Assembly: GCF_002102355.1 (NCBI RefSeq)
Contig: NZ_LQPT01000069.1
Coordinates: forward strand, 39,758-103,757
DNA length: 64,000 nucleotides
Origin: Mycobacterium sherrisii
GTDB taxonomy: Bacteria; Actinomycetota; Actinomycetes; Mycobacteriales; Mycobacteriaceae
Direction of reading: 5' to 3'
Shown: positions 45,967-54,840 of the stretch, piece by piece
Numbering within the stretch: position 1 is the stretch's first letter
Layout of the letters: each line of letters begins with the position of its first letter
The notes under the pieces: generated by a model
What the model was told of the DNA's origin: nothing
Database searches by the model: none
The model's input: the letters and a program-made list of their open reading frames with translations, nothing else
Position numbers and translations under genes: made by a program

Positions 45967-46937
45967 TTGCACGACGGTACAAGCAGCGCATGGCAGGCCG
46001 TGACCCGGTCGATCCACCACTGCCGCCGGTCGGGCGGCGCCGCCAACGCCCGCAGCCGCGCCGGATCGGGCGTCACCGGGCCGACGGCCAGGTTCCCGTC
46101 GACCGGGGCCGGCACGTCGGCGACGTCCTCGACGAACAGCCCTCCGGTGCCCAAACCGCAGGCATGCCCCAGCCGCGGCAGCGCCGCCGCCGCGGTCAGG
46201 CCGGCGGCGATGCCGACCGCCGAGTCCAGCGCGCTGGAGATCACCACCGGAATGCCGATCTGCCCGGCGATGTCCAGCAGGGCCGAAATCCCGCCCAGGG
46301 GAGCCACTTTGAGCACCGCAATGTCGGCGGCGCGAGCGCGGACCACCGCGAAGGGGTCGTCGGACTTGCGGATGCTTTCGTCGGCGGCGATCGGAATATC
46401 GACCCGCGCGCGCAGCGCGGCGAGTTCGTCGACGCCTGCGCAAGGTTGTTCGAGGTATTCCAGCGGGCCGTCGACGGTGAGCGCGGCCGCAGCCGCGGCC
46501 GCCTGCTCGACCGTCCAGCCGCCGTTCGCGTCGACTCGCACGGTCGGCACGAGCGCGCGCACCGCGTTGACCCGGGCGACGTCGTCGGCCAGGGTTTGCC
46601 CCGGCTCGGCGACCTTCACCTTCGCCGTTCCAGCGCCGGGAAACCGGGCCAGCACCGCGGGGACGTCGCCGGCGGGCACGGCCGGCACGGTGGCGTTGAT
46701 CGGGATGCGGTCGCGCAGCGGAGGCGGAGCCGGTCGGTACGCGGCCTCGATGCCGGCGGCCAGCCAGTGCGCCGCCTCGGGCGGCTCGTACTCGACGAAG
46801 GCTCCGAATTCGCCCCACCCCGCCGGCCCGTCGATCAGCGCAACCTCGCGGGTGGTGATGCCGCGGAACCGCACCCGCATCGGCAGCGCCACCACGTGCA
46901 GGCGGTCCAGCAATTCGTCGAGCGGCGGCGGCCTCAC
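45963..46937 (-). CDS. menC: o-Succinylbenzoate synthase
   Basis: A 324-residue enolase-superfamily enzyme: Lys pair in AKVKVAEPG, metal ligands in VRVDANGGW, YLEQPC and PIAADESI, and the second Lys in ADIAVLKVAPLGG. It dehydrates SHCHC to o-succinylbenzoate. GTG start (VRPPPLDELLDRL); both ends overlap neighbours by four bases (GTGA), upstream with the amidohydrolase and downstream with bpoC. Corresponds to Rv0553. Confidence 0.95.
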   Translation of the reverse strand: MRPPPLDELLDRLHVVALPMRVRFRGITTREVALIDGPAGWGEFGAFVEYEPPEAAHWLAAGIEAAYRPAPPPLRDRIPINATVPAVPAGDVPAVLARFPGAGTAKVKVAEPGQTLADDVARVNAVRALVPTVRVDANGGWTVEQAAAAAAALTVDGPLEYLEQPCAGVDELAALRARVDIPIAADESIRKSDDPFAVVRARAADIAVLKVAPLGGISALLDIAGQIGIPVVISSALDSAVGIAAGLTAAAALPRLGHACGLGTGGLFVEDVADVPAPVDGNLAVGPVTPDPARLRALAAPPDRRQWWIDRVTACHALLVPSCK

Positions 46938-48538
46938 TGGCCGTAGACCTGGCGTCCCGCCAGATACGTGGCCCGGACGTCCAGATCGGCGATCTGCTCG
47001 GGCGGCACCGTGCGCGGATCGGCGGACAGCACCACCAGATCCGCATACTTGCCCACCTCGAGCGACCCGACCACGTCGTCGGAGAACAGCTGCCAGGCGG
47101 CGTCGATGGTCTGAGCACGGATCGCCTGCTCGACGGTCAGCCGTTCCTGCGGTCCGAGCACCCGGCCGCTGGGCGCCGTGCGGGTCACCGCGACGCTGAT
47201 GTTGCGCAGCGGCTCCTCCGGTGTGACCGGCGGATCGTTGTGCAGCGAAATCCGCATCCCGGTGGCGACCGCGGATCCGGCTGGCATCCAACGAGTTCCG
47301 CGCTCCTCGCCGAACAAGCCGTCGACGATGACGTCACCCCAGTAGTGGATTTGGTCGACGAAGATGCTGCAGGTTACGCCGAGGTCGTGGGCTCTTTTCA
47401 GCTGTTCGGGCCGGATGGCGCCGACGTGCTCGAGCCGCAGCCGATGGTCGTCGCGCGGATGGGCGTTCAGGGCCTGCTCGTACACGTCGAGGATGGTGTC
47501 CACCCCGGCATCGCCCTGCACGTGGCAGGCCATCGGCCAGCCCAGCGGAAAGTACGCCCCGACGATCTCGTGCAGCTGCTCCGCGGTGTAGTTGGCGCAC
47601 CCGCACGAGCCCGGCTTGACGCCGATGATGCGGGCGGCCTCGGTGTCCAGGTAGGGAAACGACAGATCGATGTTGCCGATCCAGGGCGAGCCGTCGACCC
47701 AAATCTTGATGCCGACCTGACGCAGCAGGTCGTCGCCCTGCCCGGGGGTGGCATCGGTGCTCATCTGTGGGTTGGAGATTTCGTAGGTGCGCAGCCGCAC
47801 CGTCAGGCGCTCGCGCAGCTGCTCGACCATCGAACGGAAGCCGGGGTCGAATGCCATTTCCGAACACGTCGTCAGGCCGGCGCGGTTGAGCCGGGCACAC
47901 TCGGCGAGCAGCATCCGCGGATAGTCGGCGAAGTCGATCGCGCCGCTCAGCAGCGGAAACACCGCGCCGGTTTCCTCTGCGGTGCCGTCGAGTTCACCGT
48001 TGGCGTCGCGGCCGAACTTGGCGCCCTTCGGGTCCGGGGTGTCGCGGGTGAGGCCGTGAAGCTGGGCGGCGCGCGAATTGAAGTATGCCTTGTGGCCGGA
48101 GTTGTGGATGATCACCAGCGGGCCGTCCGGCGCGATGTGGTCCAGCCAACTCAGCGTCGGCTCCGGAAGACCTTTCTGCAGCAACGGATCCCAGCCGTTG
48201 AGGTAGGCGCCGTCGGATCCGCGCCGGGCGGCTTCGGAGTGGATCGCCGCGATGACGTCGTCGGCGTCGCGCATGGTGACCGGCCGGATGTCGACCAGGC
48301 GATCCGACAACGCGACGGCCTCCATCAACGGGTGACCGTGTGCCTCAACGAATCCCGGCATCACACAGCCGTCACCGACATCGACGGTCTGGGTGTCGGG
48401 GCCGGCCAATGCGGACACCTCGGCACGGGTTCCGACGGCGACGATGCGGCCGTCTGCGACGGCGAGTGCCTCGGCGGTGGGCTTCGCCTCGTCGACGGTC
48501 AGGACGGTTCCGGTGATGACGAGATCTGCCTGCCCCAT
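46934..48538 (-). CDS. Amidohydrolase family protein (Rv0552-like)
   Basis: A 534-residue metal-dependent hydrolase of the YtcJ-like group: N-terminal beta domain (ADLVITGTVLTVDEAKPTAE), metal motif GFVEAHGHP (HxH), IKIWVDGSPW, ACHVQGDAGVD, LEHVGAI and SLHNDPPV. It may hydrolyse amide or ester bonds in ring compounds; no role in menaquinone synthesis is known. I start at ATG 48538 (MGQADLVITG); the extra upstream reading runs into the 56-bp repeats. It is coupled to menC by a GTGA overlap. Confidence 0.88.
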   Translation of the reverse strand: MGQADLVITGTVLTVDEAKPTAEALAVADGRIVAVGTRAEVSALAGPDTQTVDVGDGCVMPGFVEAHGHPLMEAVALSDRLVDIRPVTMRDADDVIAAIHSEAARRGSDGAYLNGWDPLLQKGLPEPTLSWLDHIAPDGPLVIIHNSGHKAYFNSRAAQLHGLTRDTPDPKGAKFGRDANGELDGTAEETGAVFPLLSGAIDFADYPRMLLAECARLNRAGLTTCSEMAFDPGFRSMVEQLRERLTVRLRTYEISNPQMSTDATPGQGDDLLRQVGIKIWVDGSPWIGNIDLSFPYLDTEAARIIGVKPGSCGCANYTAEQLHEIVGAYFPLGWPMACHVQGDAGVDTILDVYEQALNAHPRDDHRLRLEHVGAIRPEQLKRAHDLGVTCSIFVDQIHYWGDVIVDGLFGEERGTRWMPAGSAVATGMRISLHNDPPVTPEEPLRNISVAVTRTAPSGRVLGPQERLTVEQAIRAQTIDAAWQLFSDDVVGSLEVGKYADLVVLSADPRTVPPEQIADLDVRATYLAGRQVYGQ

Positions 48539-48551
48539 GCGTAGGGATCGT

Positions 48552-48674
48552 AGTGGTGATCGCGAGAGCGGCGCGGCCGGTCGAAGCGGGTCACCACCAC
48601 TCAACCCAGTGGTGATCGCGAGAGCGGCGCAGCCGGTCGAAGCGGGTCACCACCACTCAACCCAGTGGTGATCG
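48552..48674. repeat. Tandem 56-bp repeat between divergent genes
   Basis: Two full copies start at 48552 and 48608 and differ at one base; a third begins at 48664 and matches for 11 bases. Each unit starts AGTGGTGA and contains TCACCACCACT, which can pair to form a hairpin. The array lies between the divergent amidohydrolase and fadD8 genes, immediately upstream of the fadD8 operator. Confidence 0.9.
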
Positions 48675-48703
48675 ATGTCGAACAGGGCGCGGCTGACCCA
48701 AAT

Positions 48704-48721
48704 TGCAACACGTTCTAGTCT
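48704..48721 (+). promoter_or_regulatory. KstR-type operator overlapping the fadD8 -10 box
   Basis: TGCAACACGTTCTA (48704-48717) matches the published KstR half-palindrome TnnAACnnGTTnnA at every fixed position. It overlaps TAGTCT (48716-48721), a TANNNT -10 that ends six bases before the fadD8 ATG at 48728. KstR represses lipid and cholesterol catabolism genes in mycobacteria, so repression of this acyl-CoA ligase gene is plausible. Confidence 0.65.
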
Positions 48722-48727
48722 GACCAC

Positions 48728-50338
48728 ATGACGGACGACCTGCTGCGCAACCCGACCCATAACGGCCACCTGCTCGTGGGCGCGCTCAAGCGCCACAGGA
48801 CCAAGCCCGTCCTGTTTCTCGGCGACACCACCCTGACCGGCGGTCAGATGGCCGAGCGGATCAGCCAGTACATCCAGGCCTTCGAGGCCCTCGGCGCGGG
48901 CACCGGCGTCGCCGTCGGTCTGCTCTCCCTCAACCGCCCCGAGGTGCTGCTGATCATCGGGGCCGGCCAAACCCGCGGCTACCGGCGCACGGCGCTGCAC
49001 CCGCTGGGCTCGCTGGACGACCACGCCTACGTGCTCAATGACGCCGGCATCAGCTCGCTGATCATCGACCCCAACCCGATGTTCGTCGAACGTGCGCTGG
49101 CCCTGCTGGACAAGGTGCCGGGGCTACAGCAGATCCTGACCATCGGACCGGTGCCCGAGCAGTTGCAGGGCGCGCGGGTACACGTCGTCGACCTCGCGGC
49201 CGAGGCGGCCAAGTACGACGCGGCACCGCTAGAGGCCGCCGAATTGCCGCCGGATCAGGTCATCGGCCTGACCTACACCGGGGGCACCACCGGCAAGCCC
49301 AAGGGCGTGATGGGCACCGCGCAGTCGATTTCGTCGATGACCCAAATTCAGCTCAGCGAATGGGAATGGCCGGAGAACCCGCGGTTTTTGATGATCACCC
49401 CGCTCTCCCACGCCGGGGCCGCGTACTTCCTGCCGACGCTGATCAAGGGCGGCGAAATGCATGTGCTGGCAAAGTTCGATCCGGCGGAGGTGCTGAAAAC
49501 CATTGAGGAGAAACGTATTACAGCCACCTTCCTGGTGCCGTCGATGCTGTACGCGCTGATGGACGATCCCGACTCGCACACCCGCGACCTGTCGTCGCTG
49601 GAGACGGTCTACTACGGCGCCTCCGCGATCAACCCGGTGCGGCTGGCCGAGGCGATCCGCCGCTTCGGCCAGATCTTCGCCCAGAACTACGGGCAGTCCG
49701 AGGCGCCGATGGCCATCACCTATCTGGCCAAGGGCGAGCACGACGAGAAGCGGCTTTCCTCGTGCGGGCGTCCGACGCTGTTCGCACGGGTGGCGCTGCT
49801 GGGCGAGGACGGCCGGCCGGTGCCGCAGGGCGAGCCGGGCGAGATCTGCGTCAGCGGGCCGCTGCTGGCGGGCGGCTACTGGAACCTGCCGGAGGAGACG
49901 GCGAAGACGTTCAAGGACGGCTGGCTGCACACCGGCGACATGGCACGCGAGGACGAGGACGGCTTCTACTTCATCGTCGACCGGGTTAAGGACATGATCG
50001 TCACCGGCGGATTCAACGTGTTCCCCCGCGAGGTCGAGGACGTCGTCGCCGAGCACCCGGCCGTCGCCCAGGTATGCGTGGTCGGCGCGCCCGACGAGAA
50101 GTGGGGCGAGGCCGTCACCGCGGTAGTGGTGCTGCGCTCCGACGCGCCGCGCGACGAGGCCGCAATCGAGGCAATGACCGCCGAGATCCAGGCCGCGGTC
50201 AAGGAACGCAAGGGGTCGGTGCAGTCGCCGAAGCGGGTGGTGATTGCCGAGGCGCTGCCGTTGACCGGTCTGGGCAAGCCGGACAAGAAGGCCGTGCGCG
50301 CCCAGTTCTGGGAGGGCGCGGCGCGCTCGGTGGGCTGA
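48728..50338 (+). CDS. fadD8: Fatty-acid-CoA ligase FadD8-like
   Basis: A 536-residue ANL-superfamily acyl-CoA synthetase: P-loop-like YTGGTTGKPKGVMG, adenylate motif NYGQSEAPM, hinge DRVKDMIVTGGFNVFPREVE and the C-terminal Lys in LTGLGKPDKKAV. It activates a carboxylate with ATP and CoA. The presence of a KstR-like operator points to lipid or sterol side-chain substrates. Matches Rv0551c. Two tandem hairpins follow the gene. Confidence 0.92.
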   Translation: MTDDLLRNPTHNGHLLVGALKRHRTKPVLFLGDTTLTGGQMAERISQYIQAFEALGAGTGVAVGLLSLNRPEVLLIIGAGQTRGYRRTALHPLGSLDDHAYVLNDAGISSLIIDPNPMFVERALALLDKVPGLQQILTIGPVPEQLQGARVHVVDLAAEAAKYDAAPLEAAELPPDQVIGLTYTGGTTGKPKGVMGTAQSISSMTQIQLSEWEWPENPRFLMITPLSHAGAAYFLPTLIKGGEMHVLAKFDPAEVLKTIEEKRITATFLVPSMLYALMDDPDSHTRDLSSLETVYYGASAINPVRLAEAIRRFGQIFAQNYGQSEAPMAITYLAKGEHDEKRLSSCGRPTLFARVALLGEDGRPVPQGEPGEICVSGPLLAGGYWNLPEETAKTFKDGWLHTGDMAREDEDGFYFIVDRVKDMIVTGGFNVFPREVEDVVAEHPAVAQVCVVGAPDEKWGEAVTAVVVLRSDAPRDEAAIEAMTAEIQAAVKERKGSVQSPKRVVIAEALPLTGLGKPDKKAVRAQFWEGAARSVG

Positions 50339-50354
50339 GGCGTGCGCTTTGCGC

Positions 50355-50411
50355 CGAGCGTGAAATTAACTTCACGCTCGCAGCCGAACGTGAAACTAAC
50401 TTCACGTTCGG
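50355..50411. terminator. Two tandem perfect hairpins after fadD8
   Basis: First: CGAGCGTGAA / TTCACGCTCG (10-bp stem, 50355-50380, loop ATTAAC). Second: CCGAACGTGAA / TTCACGTTCGG (11-bp stem, 50384-50411, loop ACTAAC). The two are near duplicates sharing CGTGAA..TAACTTCACG. No U-tract follows. A tandem terminator is likely; protein-binding sites or RNA structure are alternatives. Confidence 0.75.
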
Positions 50412-50444
50412 CGGGCAGGTGGGTACGAGGTAACGTCGCTGCCT

Positions 50445-50900
50445 ATGGGTAAGCCCGACGGGCTCAAGCCGCCCTGGTGGCTGAAGCCGGCGAACAAGGT
50501 CTTCATCCGCTTGACGCGGCTCGGCCTGAGCTTCGGCGGCGAAAGCCCAGTGGTGTTGACCGTTCCCGGCCGCAAGTCCGGCACGCCCCGGTCGACGCCG
50601 GTAACGCCGATGACAGTCGACGGCAAACGCTATGTGGTGGGCGGGTTCCCGGGCGCGGACTGGATCCGCAACGTCCGCGCCGCCGACGTTGTGACGCTGG
50701 CCCGCGGCCGCAACTCCGAGCGGGTGCGGATGGTGGAGCTGTCCGCCGAGGCGGCGCGGCCGTTCCTGCGGGCGTTTCCCACGGAGGTGCCCACCGGCGT
50801 CGGCTTCATGAAACGCGCTGGGCTGGTCCAGGACGGACGCCCCGAAGAATTCGAGGCGCTGGCCGGCGTGTGTCCCGTATTCCGGCTGGACCCGGCATAG
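50445..50900 (+). CDS. Nitroreductase/deazaflavin-dependent family protein (DUF385-like)
   Basis: A 151-residue split-barrel protein with VVLTVPGRKSGTPRSTPVTPM and YVVGGFPGADWIRNVRAA, the F420/FMN-type binding pattern. Distinct from the other member at 17467-17952. It lies between fadD8 and menB on the same strand and ends 13 bases before menB, so it is probably co-transcribed with menB; F420- or flavin-linked redox of quinones would fit but is inference. Confidence 0.8.
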   Translation: MGKPDGLKPPWWLKPANKVFIRLTRLGLSFGGESPVVLTVPGRKSGTPRSTPVTPMTVDGKRYVVGGFPGADWIRNVRAADVVTLARGRNSERVRMVELSAEAARPFLRAFPTEVPTGVGFMKRAGLVQDGRPEEFEALAGVCPVFRLDPA

Positions 50901-50913
50901 GAGTTCAAACACG

Positions 50914-51816
50914 TTGAGCGGCAACCCATTTGATGCCGAACAGTGGCGACTCGTCGACGGCTTCGGCGACCTGACCGACATCACCTACCACCATCACGTC
51001 AGCGATGCCACGGTGCGGGTGGCGTTCGACCGCCCGGAGGTGCGCAACGCCTTTCGGCCGCACACCGTCGACGAGTTGTACCGGGTGCTCGACCACGCGC
51101 GCATGTCGCCCGATGTGGGGGTGGTGCTGCTGACCGGCAACGGGCCATCGCCCAAGGACGGCGGGTGGGCGTTCTGCTCGGGCGGCGACCAGCGCATCCG
51201 TGGGCGCAGCGGCTACCAGTACGCCTCGGGTGAGACGGCCGACACCGTCGACGCGGCCCGTGCCGGACGCCTGCACATCCTCGAGGTACAGCGGCTGATC
51301 CGGTTCATGCCCAAGGTGGTGATCTGTCTGGTCAACGGCTGGGCCGCCGGCGGAGGGCACAGCCTGCACGTGGTCTGCGACCTAACGCTGGCCAGCCGCG
51401 AGCACGCCCGGTTCAAGCAGACCGACGCCGACGTGGGCAGCTTCGACGGCGGCTACGGCAGCGCCTACCTGGCCCGTCAGGTCGGCCAGAAGTTCGCCCG
51501 GGAGATCTTCTTCCTCGGCCGGCCCTACACCGCCGAGCAGATGCATCACATGGGCGCGGTCAACGCCGTCGTCGACCATGCGGAGCTGGAATCTGAGGCC
51601 ATCAGGTGGGCGGCCGAGATCAACGCCAAGTCCCCGCAGGCGCAGCGGATGCTCAAGTTCGCGTTCAACCTGCTCGACGACGGTCTGGTGGGCCAGCAGC
51701 TGTTCGCCGGGGAGGCCACCCGGCTGGCGTACATGACCGACGAGGCCGTCGAGGGCCGCGACGCGTTCCTGGAGAAGCGTGCCCCGGACTGGAGCTCGTT
51801 CCCGCGGTACTTCTAG
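50914..51816 (+). CDS. menB: 1,4-Dihydroxy-2-naphthoyl-CoA synthase
   Basis: A 300-residue crotonase-fold enzyme with MenB hallmarks: GWAFCSGGDQRIRGRSGYQY, NGWAAGGGHSLHVVCDLTLAS, and KQTDADVGSFDGGYGSAYLA. It closes the naphthoate ring in menaquinone synthesis. The start is TTG (50914), with AGGAG about ten bases upstream. Corresponds to Rv0548c. Followed by an SDR gene on the same strand. Confidence 0.96.
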   Translation: MSGNPFDAEQWRLVDGFGDLTDITYHHHVSDATVRVAFDRPEVRNAFRPHTVDELYRVLDHARMSPDVGVVLLTGNGPSPKDGGWAFCSGGDQRIRGRSGYQYASGETADTVDAARAGRLHILEVQRLIRFMPKVVICLVNGWAAGGGHSLHVVCDLTLASREHARFKQTDADVGSFDGGYGSAYLARQVGQKFAREIFFLGRPYTAEQMHHMGAVNAVVDHAELESEAIRWAAEINAKSPQAQRMLKFAFNLLDDGLVGQQLFAGEATRLAYMTDEAVEGRDAFLEKRAPDWSSFPRYF

Positions 51817-51840
51817 CGCCCCCACCTAGACTCGCCTCCC

Positions 51841-52737
51841 GTGAGTAAGAGTCCCCTTCGCCGGCTTACCGATCAGTTGGTGCTGGCCACCATGCGACCG
51901 CCCATGGCGCCGCAAATTTTGGTCAACCGACCGGCGATGAAACCGATCGAGCTCGCCGGCCAGCGCATCCTGCTCACCGGCGCCTCCTCCGGTATCGGCG
52001 AGGCCGCGGCCGAGCAATTCGCCCGGCACGGGGCCACGGTGGTCGTCGTCGCGCGCCGCGGCGAATTGCTCGACGCGCTTGCCGACCGGGTTACCGCGGC
52101 GGGCAACGAGGCGGTGCCGATCCCCTGTGACCTGTCCGACATGGCGGCGGTCGATGCGCTGGTGGCCGACGTCCAGCATCGCCTCGGCGGGATCGACATC
52201 CTGATCAACAACGCCGGCCGGTCCATCCGCCGGCCGCTGGCCGAATCACTGGAGCGCTGGCACGACGTCGAGCGCACCATGGTGCTCAACTACTACGCGC
52301 CGCTGCGGCTGATCCGCGGCCTGGCCCCCGGGATGATCGAGCGCGGCGACGGCCACATCATCAACGTGTCGACCTGGGGCGTGCTGTCGGAGGCGTCGCC
52401 GCTGTTCGCGGTGTACAACGCGTCGAAGGCCGCGCTGTCGATGGTCAGCCGGGTCGTCGAAACGGAATGGGGTCCCCGCGGGGTGCACTCGTCGACGCTG
52501 TACTACCCGCTGGTCGCCACCCCGATGATCGCGCCGACGAAGGCCTACCACGGGATGCCGGCGCTGACGTCCGAGGAGGCCGCCGAATGGATGATCACCG
52601 CCGCCCGCACCCGCCCGGTGCGCATCGCCCCGCGGATGGCGATCGCGGCCAAGGCGCTGGACACCTTCGGGCCCCGCTGGGTCAACGCCGTCATGCAACG
52701 CCAGACCTTGCAGCCCAACCGCGCAACCGATAGCTGA
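51841..52737 (+). CDS. Short-chain dehydrogenase/reductase (Rv0547c-like)
   Basis: A 298-residue SDR: cofactor loop ILLTGASSGIGEAAAEQF, NNAGRSI, the active-site Ser in INVSTWG and YNASK. The N-terminal 35 residues are an extension before the Rossmann fold. GTG start. The substrate is unknown; the position next to menB is conserved with M. tuberculosis. Confidence 0.9.
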   Translation: MSKSPLRRLTDQLVLATMRPPMAPQILVNRPAMKPIELAGQRILLTGASSGIGEAAAEQFARHGATVVVVARRGELLDALADRVTAAGNEAVPIPCDLSDMAAVDALVADVQHRLGGIDILINNAGRSIRRPLAESLERWHDVERTMVLNYYAPLRLIRGLAPGMIERGDGHIINVSTWGVLSEASPLFAVYNASKAALSMVSRVVETEWGPRGVHSSTLYYPLVATPMIAPTKAYHGMPALTSEEAAEWMITAARTRPVRIAPRMAIAAKALDTFGPRWVNAVMQRQTLQPNRATDS

Positions 52738-52762
52738 GCCCCTGCGTGGTAGACACGACGGT

Positions 52763-53170
52763 ATGGAGATCCTGGCCAGCCGGATGCTGCTGCGGCCGTC
52801 GGACTATCAGCGATCGCTTGCCTTTTACCGCGACGAGATAGGCCTGGCGATCTGGCGTGATTACGGCGCTGGCACAGTGTTTTTCGCGGGCCAGTCGCTG
52901 CTGGAGTTGGCGGGTTACAGCGAATCCGACCCGGCCCAGGGCGTCTTTACCGGCGCGCTGTGGTTACAGGTGCGCGACCTCGAGGCCACCCAGGCCGAAC
53001 TGGCCGGCCGCGGGGTGCAAATCGCCCGCGAAGCAAGGCGCGAACCATGGGGCTTGAAGGAGATGCATGTGACCGATCCGGACGGCCTCACGCTGATCTT
53101 CGTGGAGGTGCCGCCGGAGCATCCGCTACGCCGCGACACCCGAAATGAACAGCAGGAAAAATCGGGTTAA
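52763..53170 (+). CDS. Glyoxalase/VOC-superfamily protein (Rv0546c-like)
   Basis: A 135-residue vicinal-oxygen-chelate protein with paired beta-alpha-beta modules: SRMLLRPSDYQRSLAFYRDE at the start and MHVTDPDGLTLIFVEVPPEH at the end (the Glu is a likely metal ligand). Members include glyoxalase I, dioxygenases and resistance proteins; here the function is unknown. ATG start, 25 bases after the SDR. Confidence 0.85.
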   Translation: MEILASRMLLRPSDYQRSLAFYRDEIGLAIWRDYGAGTVFFAGQSLLELAGYSESDPAQGVFTGALWLQVRDLEATQAELAGRGVQIAREARREPWGLKEMHVTDPDGLTLIFVEVPPEHPLRRDTRNEQQEKSG

Positions 53171-53267
53171 CTGACAGGTAACATCAGTCGACCATTCATG
53201 GTTAACCTGCGTTTTTGCTCCGTGTGCATTCGACAATAGATTCTCCCTACCACCAGAATCAGGCGCT

Positions 53268-54494
53268 GTGGACATACAACTGTTCCTCTTGGTGATCGTC
53301 GTTGTCACCGCACTCGCTTTCGATTTCACCAATGGCTTTCACGACACCGCCAACGCCATGGCCACGTCCATTGCCAGCGGCGCCCTCAAGCCCAAAACAG
53401 CCGTCGCATTGTCCGCGGCCCTCAACCTGGTCGGCGCGTTCCTGTCCACCACCGTTGCGGCCACGATCGCCAAGGGCCTCATCGACTCCAGCGTGGTCAC
53501 CCTGGAACTCGTGTTTGCCGGACTGGTCGGCGGGGTCGTCTGGAACCTGCTGACCTGGCTGCTCGGCATCCCGTCCAGCTCGTCGCACGCGTTGATCGGC
53601 GGCATCATCGGCGCCACCATCGCCGCCGTCGGTGCCCACGGGGTGATCTGGAAGGGCGTCATGTCCAAGGCCATCATCCCGGCCGTGGTGTCGGTATTTC
53701 TGGCCATCGTCGTCGGCGCCGTCGCGACCTGGCTGGTGTACCGGATCACCCGCAGCCTGACGCGGGAGCGCACCGAGGCCGGCTTCCGGCGCGGCCAGAT
53801 CGGGTCGGCGTCCCTGGTTTCGCTGGCGCACGGCACCAACGACGCCCAGAAGACGATGGGCATCATTTTCTTGGCCCTGATGTCCTACGGATCGGTCAGC
53901 AAGAGCGCGGCTGTGCCGCCGCTGTGGGTCATCGTGGCGTGCGCCTTGGCGATGGCCACCGGCACCTACCTGGGCGGCTGGCGGATCATCCGCACGCTGG
54001 GCAAGGGCCTGGTCGAAATCCAGTCGCCGCAGGGCATGGCGGCCGAATCCTCTTCGGCCGCGGTGATTCTGCTGTCCGCCCACTTCGGCTACGCCCTGTC
54101 GACCACCCAGGTCTGCACCGGCTCGGTGATGGGCAGCGGGCTGGGCAAGCCGGGCGGCGAGGTGCGCTGGGGCGTGGCCGGGCGCATGGGGGTCGCGTGG
54201 CTGGTCACGCTCCCGCTGGCCGGGCTGGTCGGGGCGGTCACCTATTGGATCGTGCACCTCATCGGCGGCTACCCGGGCGCCATCGTCGGCTTCGGGCTGC
54301 TGATCGCGGTCTCCACCGTGATCTACCTGCGCTCGCGCCGGACCAAGGTGGACCACAACAACGTCAACGCCGAGTGGGAAGGCAACCTGACCGCCGGCCT
54401 CGACGGCTCGGACACCAAACGGCCGCCCGGTGACGGCGGCGCCAAGGTGGCGTCATCCCCGAGCTCCGACGACGTGAGCGTGGGGCAGCTCTGA
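53268..54494 (+). CDS. pitA: Low-affinity inorganic phosphate transporter
   Basis: A 408-residue PiT-family permease with about ten membrane helices and the two duplicated signature motifs, FTNGFHDTANAMATS near the N-terminus and SLAHGTNDAQKTMG in the second half. It takes up metal-phosphate complexes. GTG start (VDIQLFLLVIVVV). The stop overlaps the next ATG (TGATG). GTTAAC-like elements precede it, but I cannot name a regulator. Corresponds to Rv0545c. Confidence 0.95.
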   Translation: MDIQLFLLVIVVVTALAFDFTNGFHDTANAMATSIASGALKPKTAVALSAALNLVGAFLSTTVAATIAKGLIDSSVVTLELVFAGLVGGVVWNLLTWLLGIPSSSSHALIGGIIGATIAAVGAHGVIWKGVMSKAIIPAVVSVFLAIVVGAVATWLVYRITRSLTRERTEAGFRRGQIGSASLVSLAHGTNDAQKTMGIIFLALMSYGSVSKSAAVPPLWVIVACALAMATGTYLGGWRIIRTLGKGLVEIQSPQGMAAESSSAAVILLSAHFGYALSTTQVCTGSVMGSGLGKPGGEVRWGVAGRMGVAWLVTLPLAGLVGAVTYWIVHLIGGYPGAIVGFGLLIAVSTVIYLRSRRTKVDHNNVNAEWEGNLTAGLDGSDTKRPPGDGGAKVASSPSSDDVSVGQL

Positions 54495-54793
54495 TGAGTA
54501 GCCTCAGCGACTGGTTCAACTACGAAGCAACGCTGAAGATCCTGGTCTTCAGCATGCTGGCCGGGGCCGCGCTGCCGGGCCTGTTCGCCCTGGGCATCCG
54601 GCTGCAGGCGCTCGGCGCCGGGGGCGTCGGCGCCGACGGCGCCACCACCCAGCGCAACCCCGTGTTGTCGGGCCTGGCCTGGCTGATCTACGCGGTGGTG
54701 GTCGCGGTGATCATTATCGGGGTGCTCTACATCGCCCGCGATTTCATCGCCCACCACACGGGCTATCCGTTCCTGGGCGCCAAGCTTAAGTAG
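54494..54793 (+). CDS. Small membrane protein coupled to pitA (Rv0544c-like)
   Basis: A 99-residue protein with two membrane helices (about 10-38 and 60-80, WLIYAVVVAVIIIGVLYIA). No other motifs. The ATG overlaps the pitA stop by one base, so it is probably co-expressed and might be an accessory subunit (inference). Confidence 0.83.
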   Translation: MSSLSDWFNYEATLKILVFSMLAGAALPGLFALGIRLQALGAGGVGADGATTQRNPVLSGLAWLIYAVVVAVIIIGVLYIARDFIAHHTGYPFLGAKLK

Positions 54794-54840
54794 CATCGAA
54801 TAGTCGTATACAACTACCGAACCCTCGGGCGGAGTTGATA

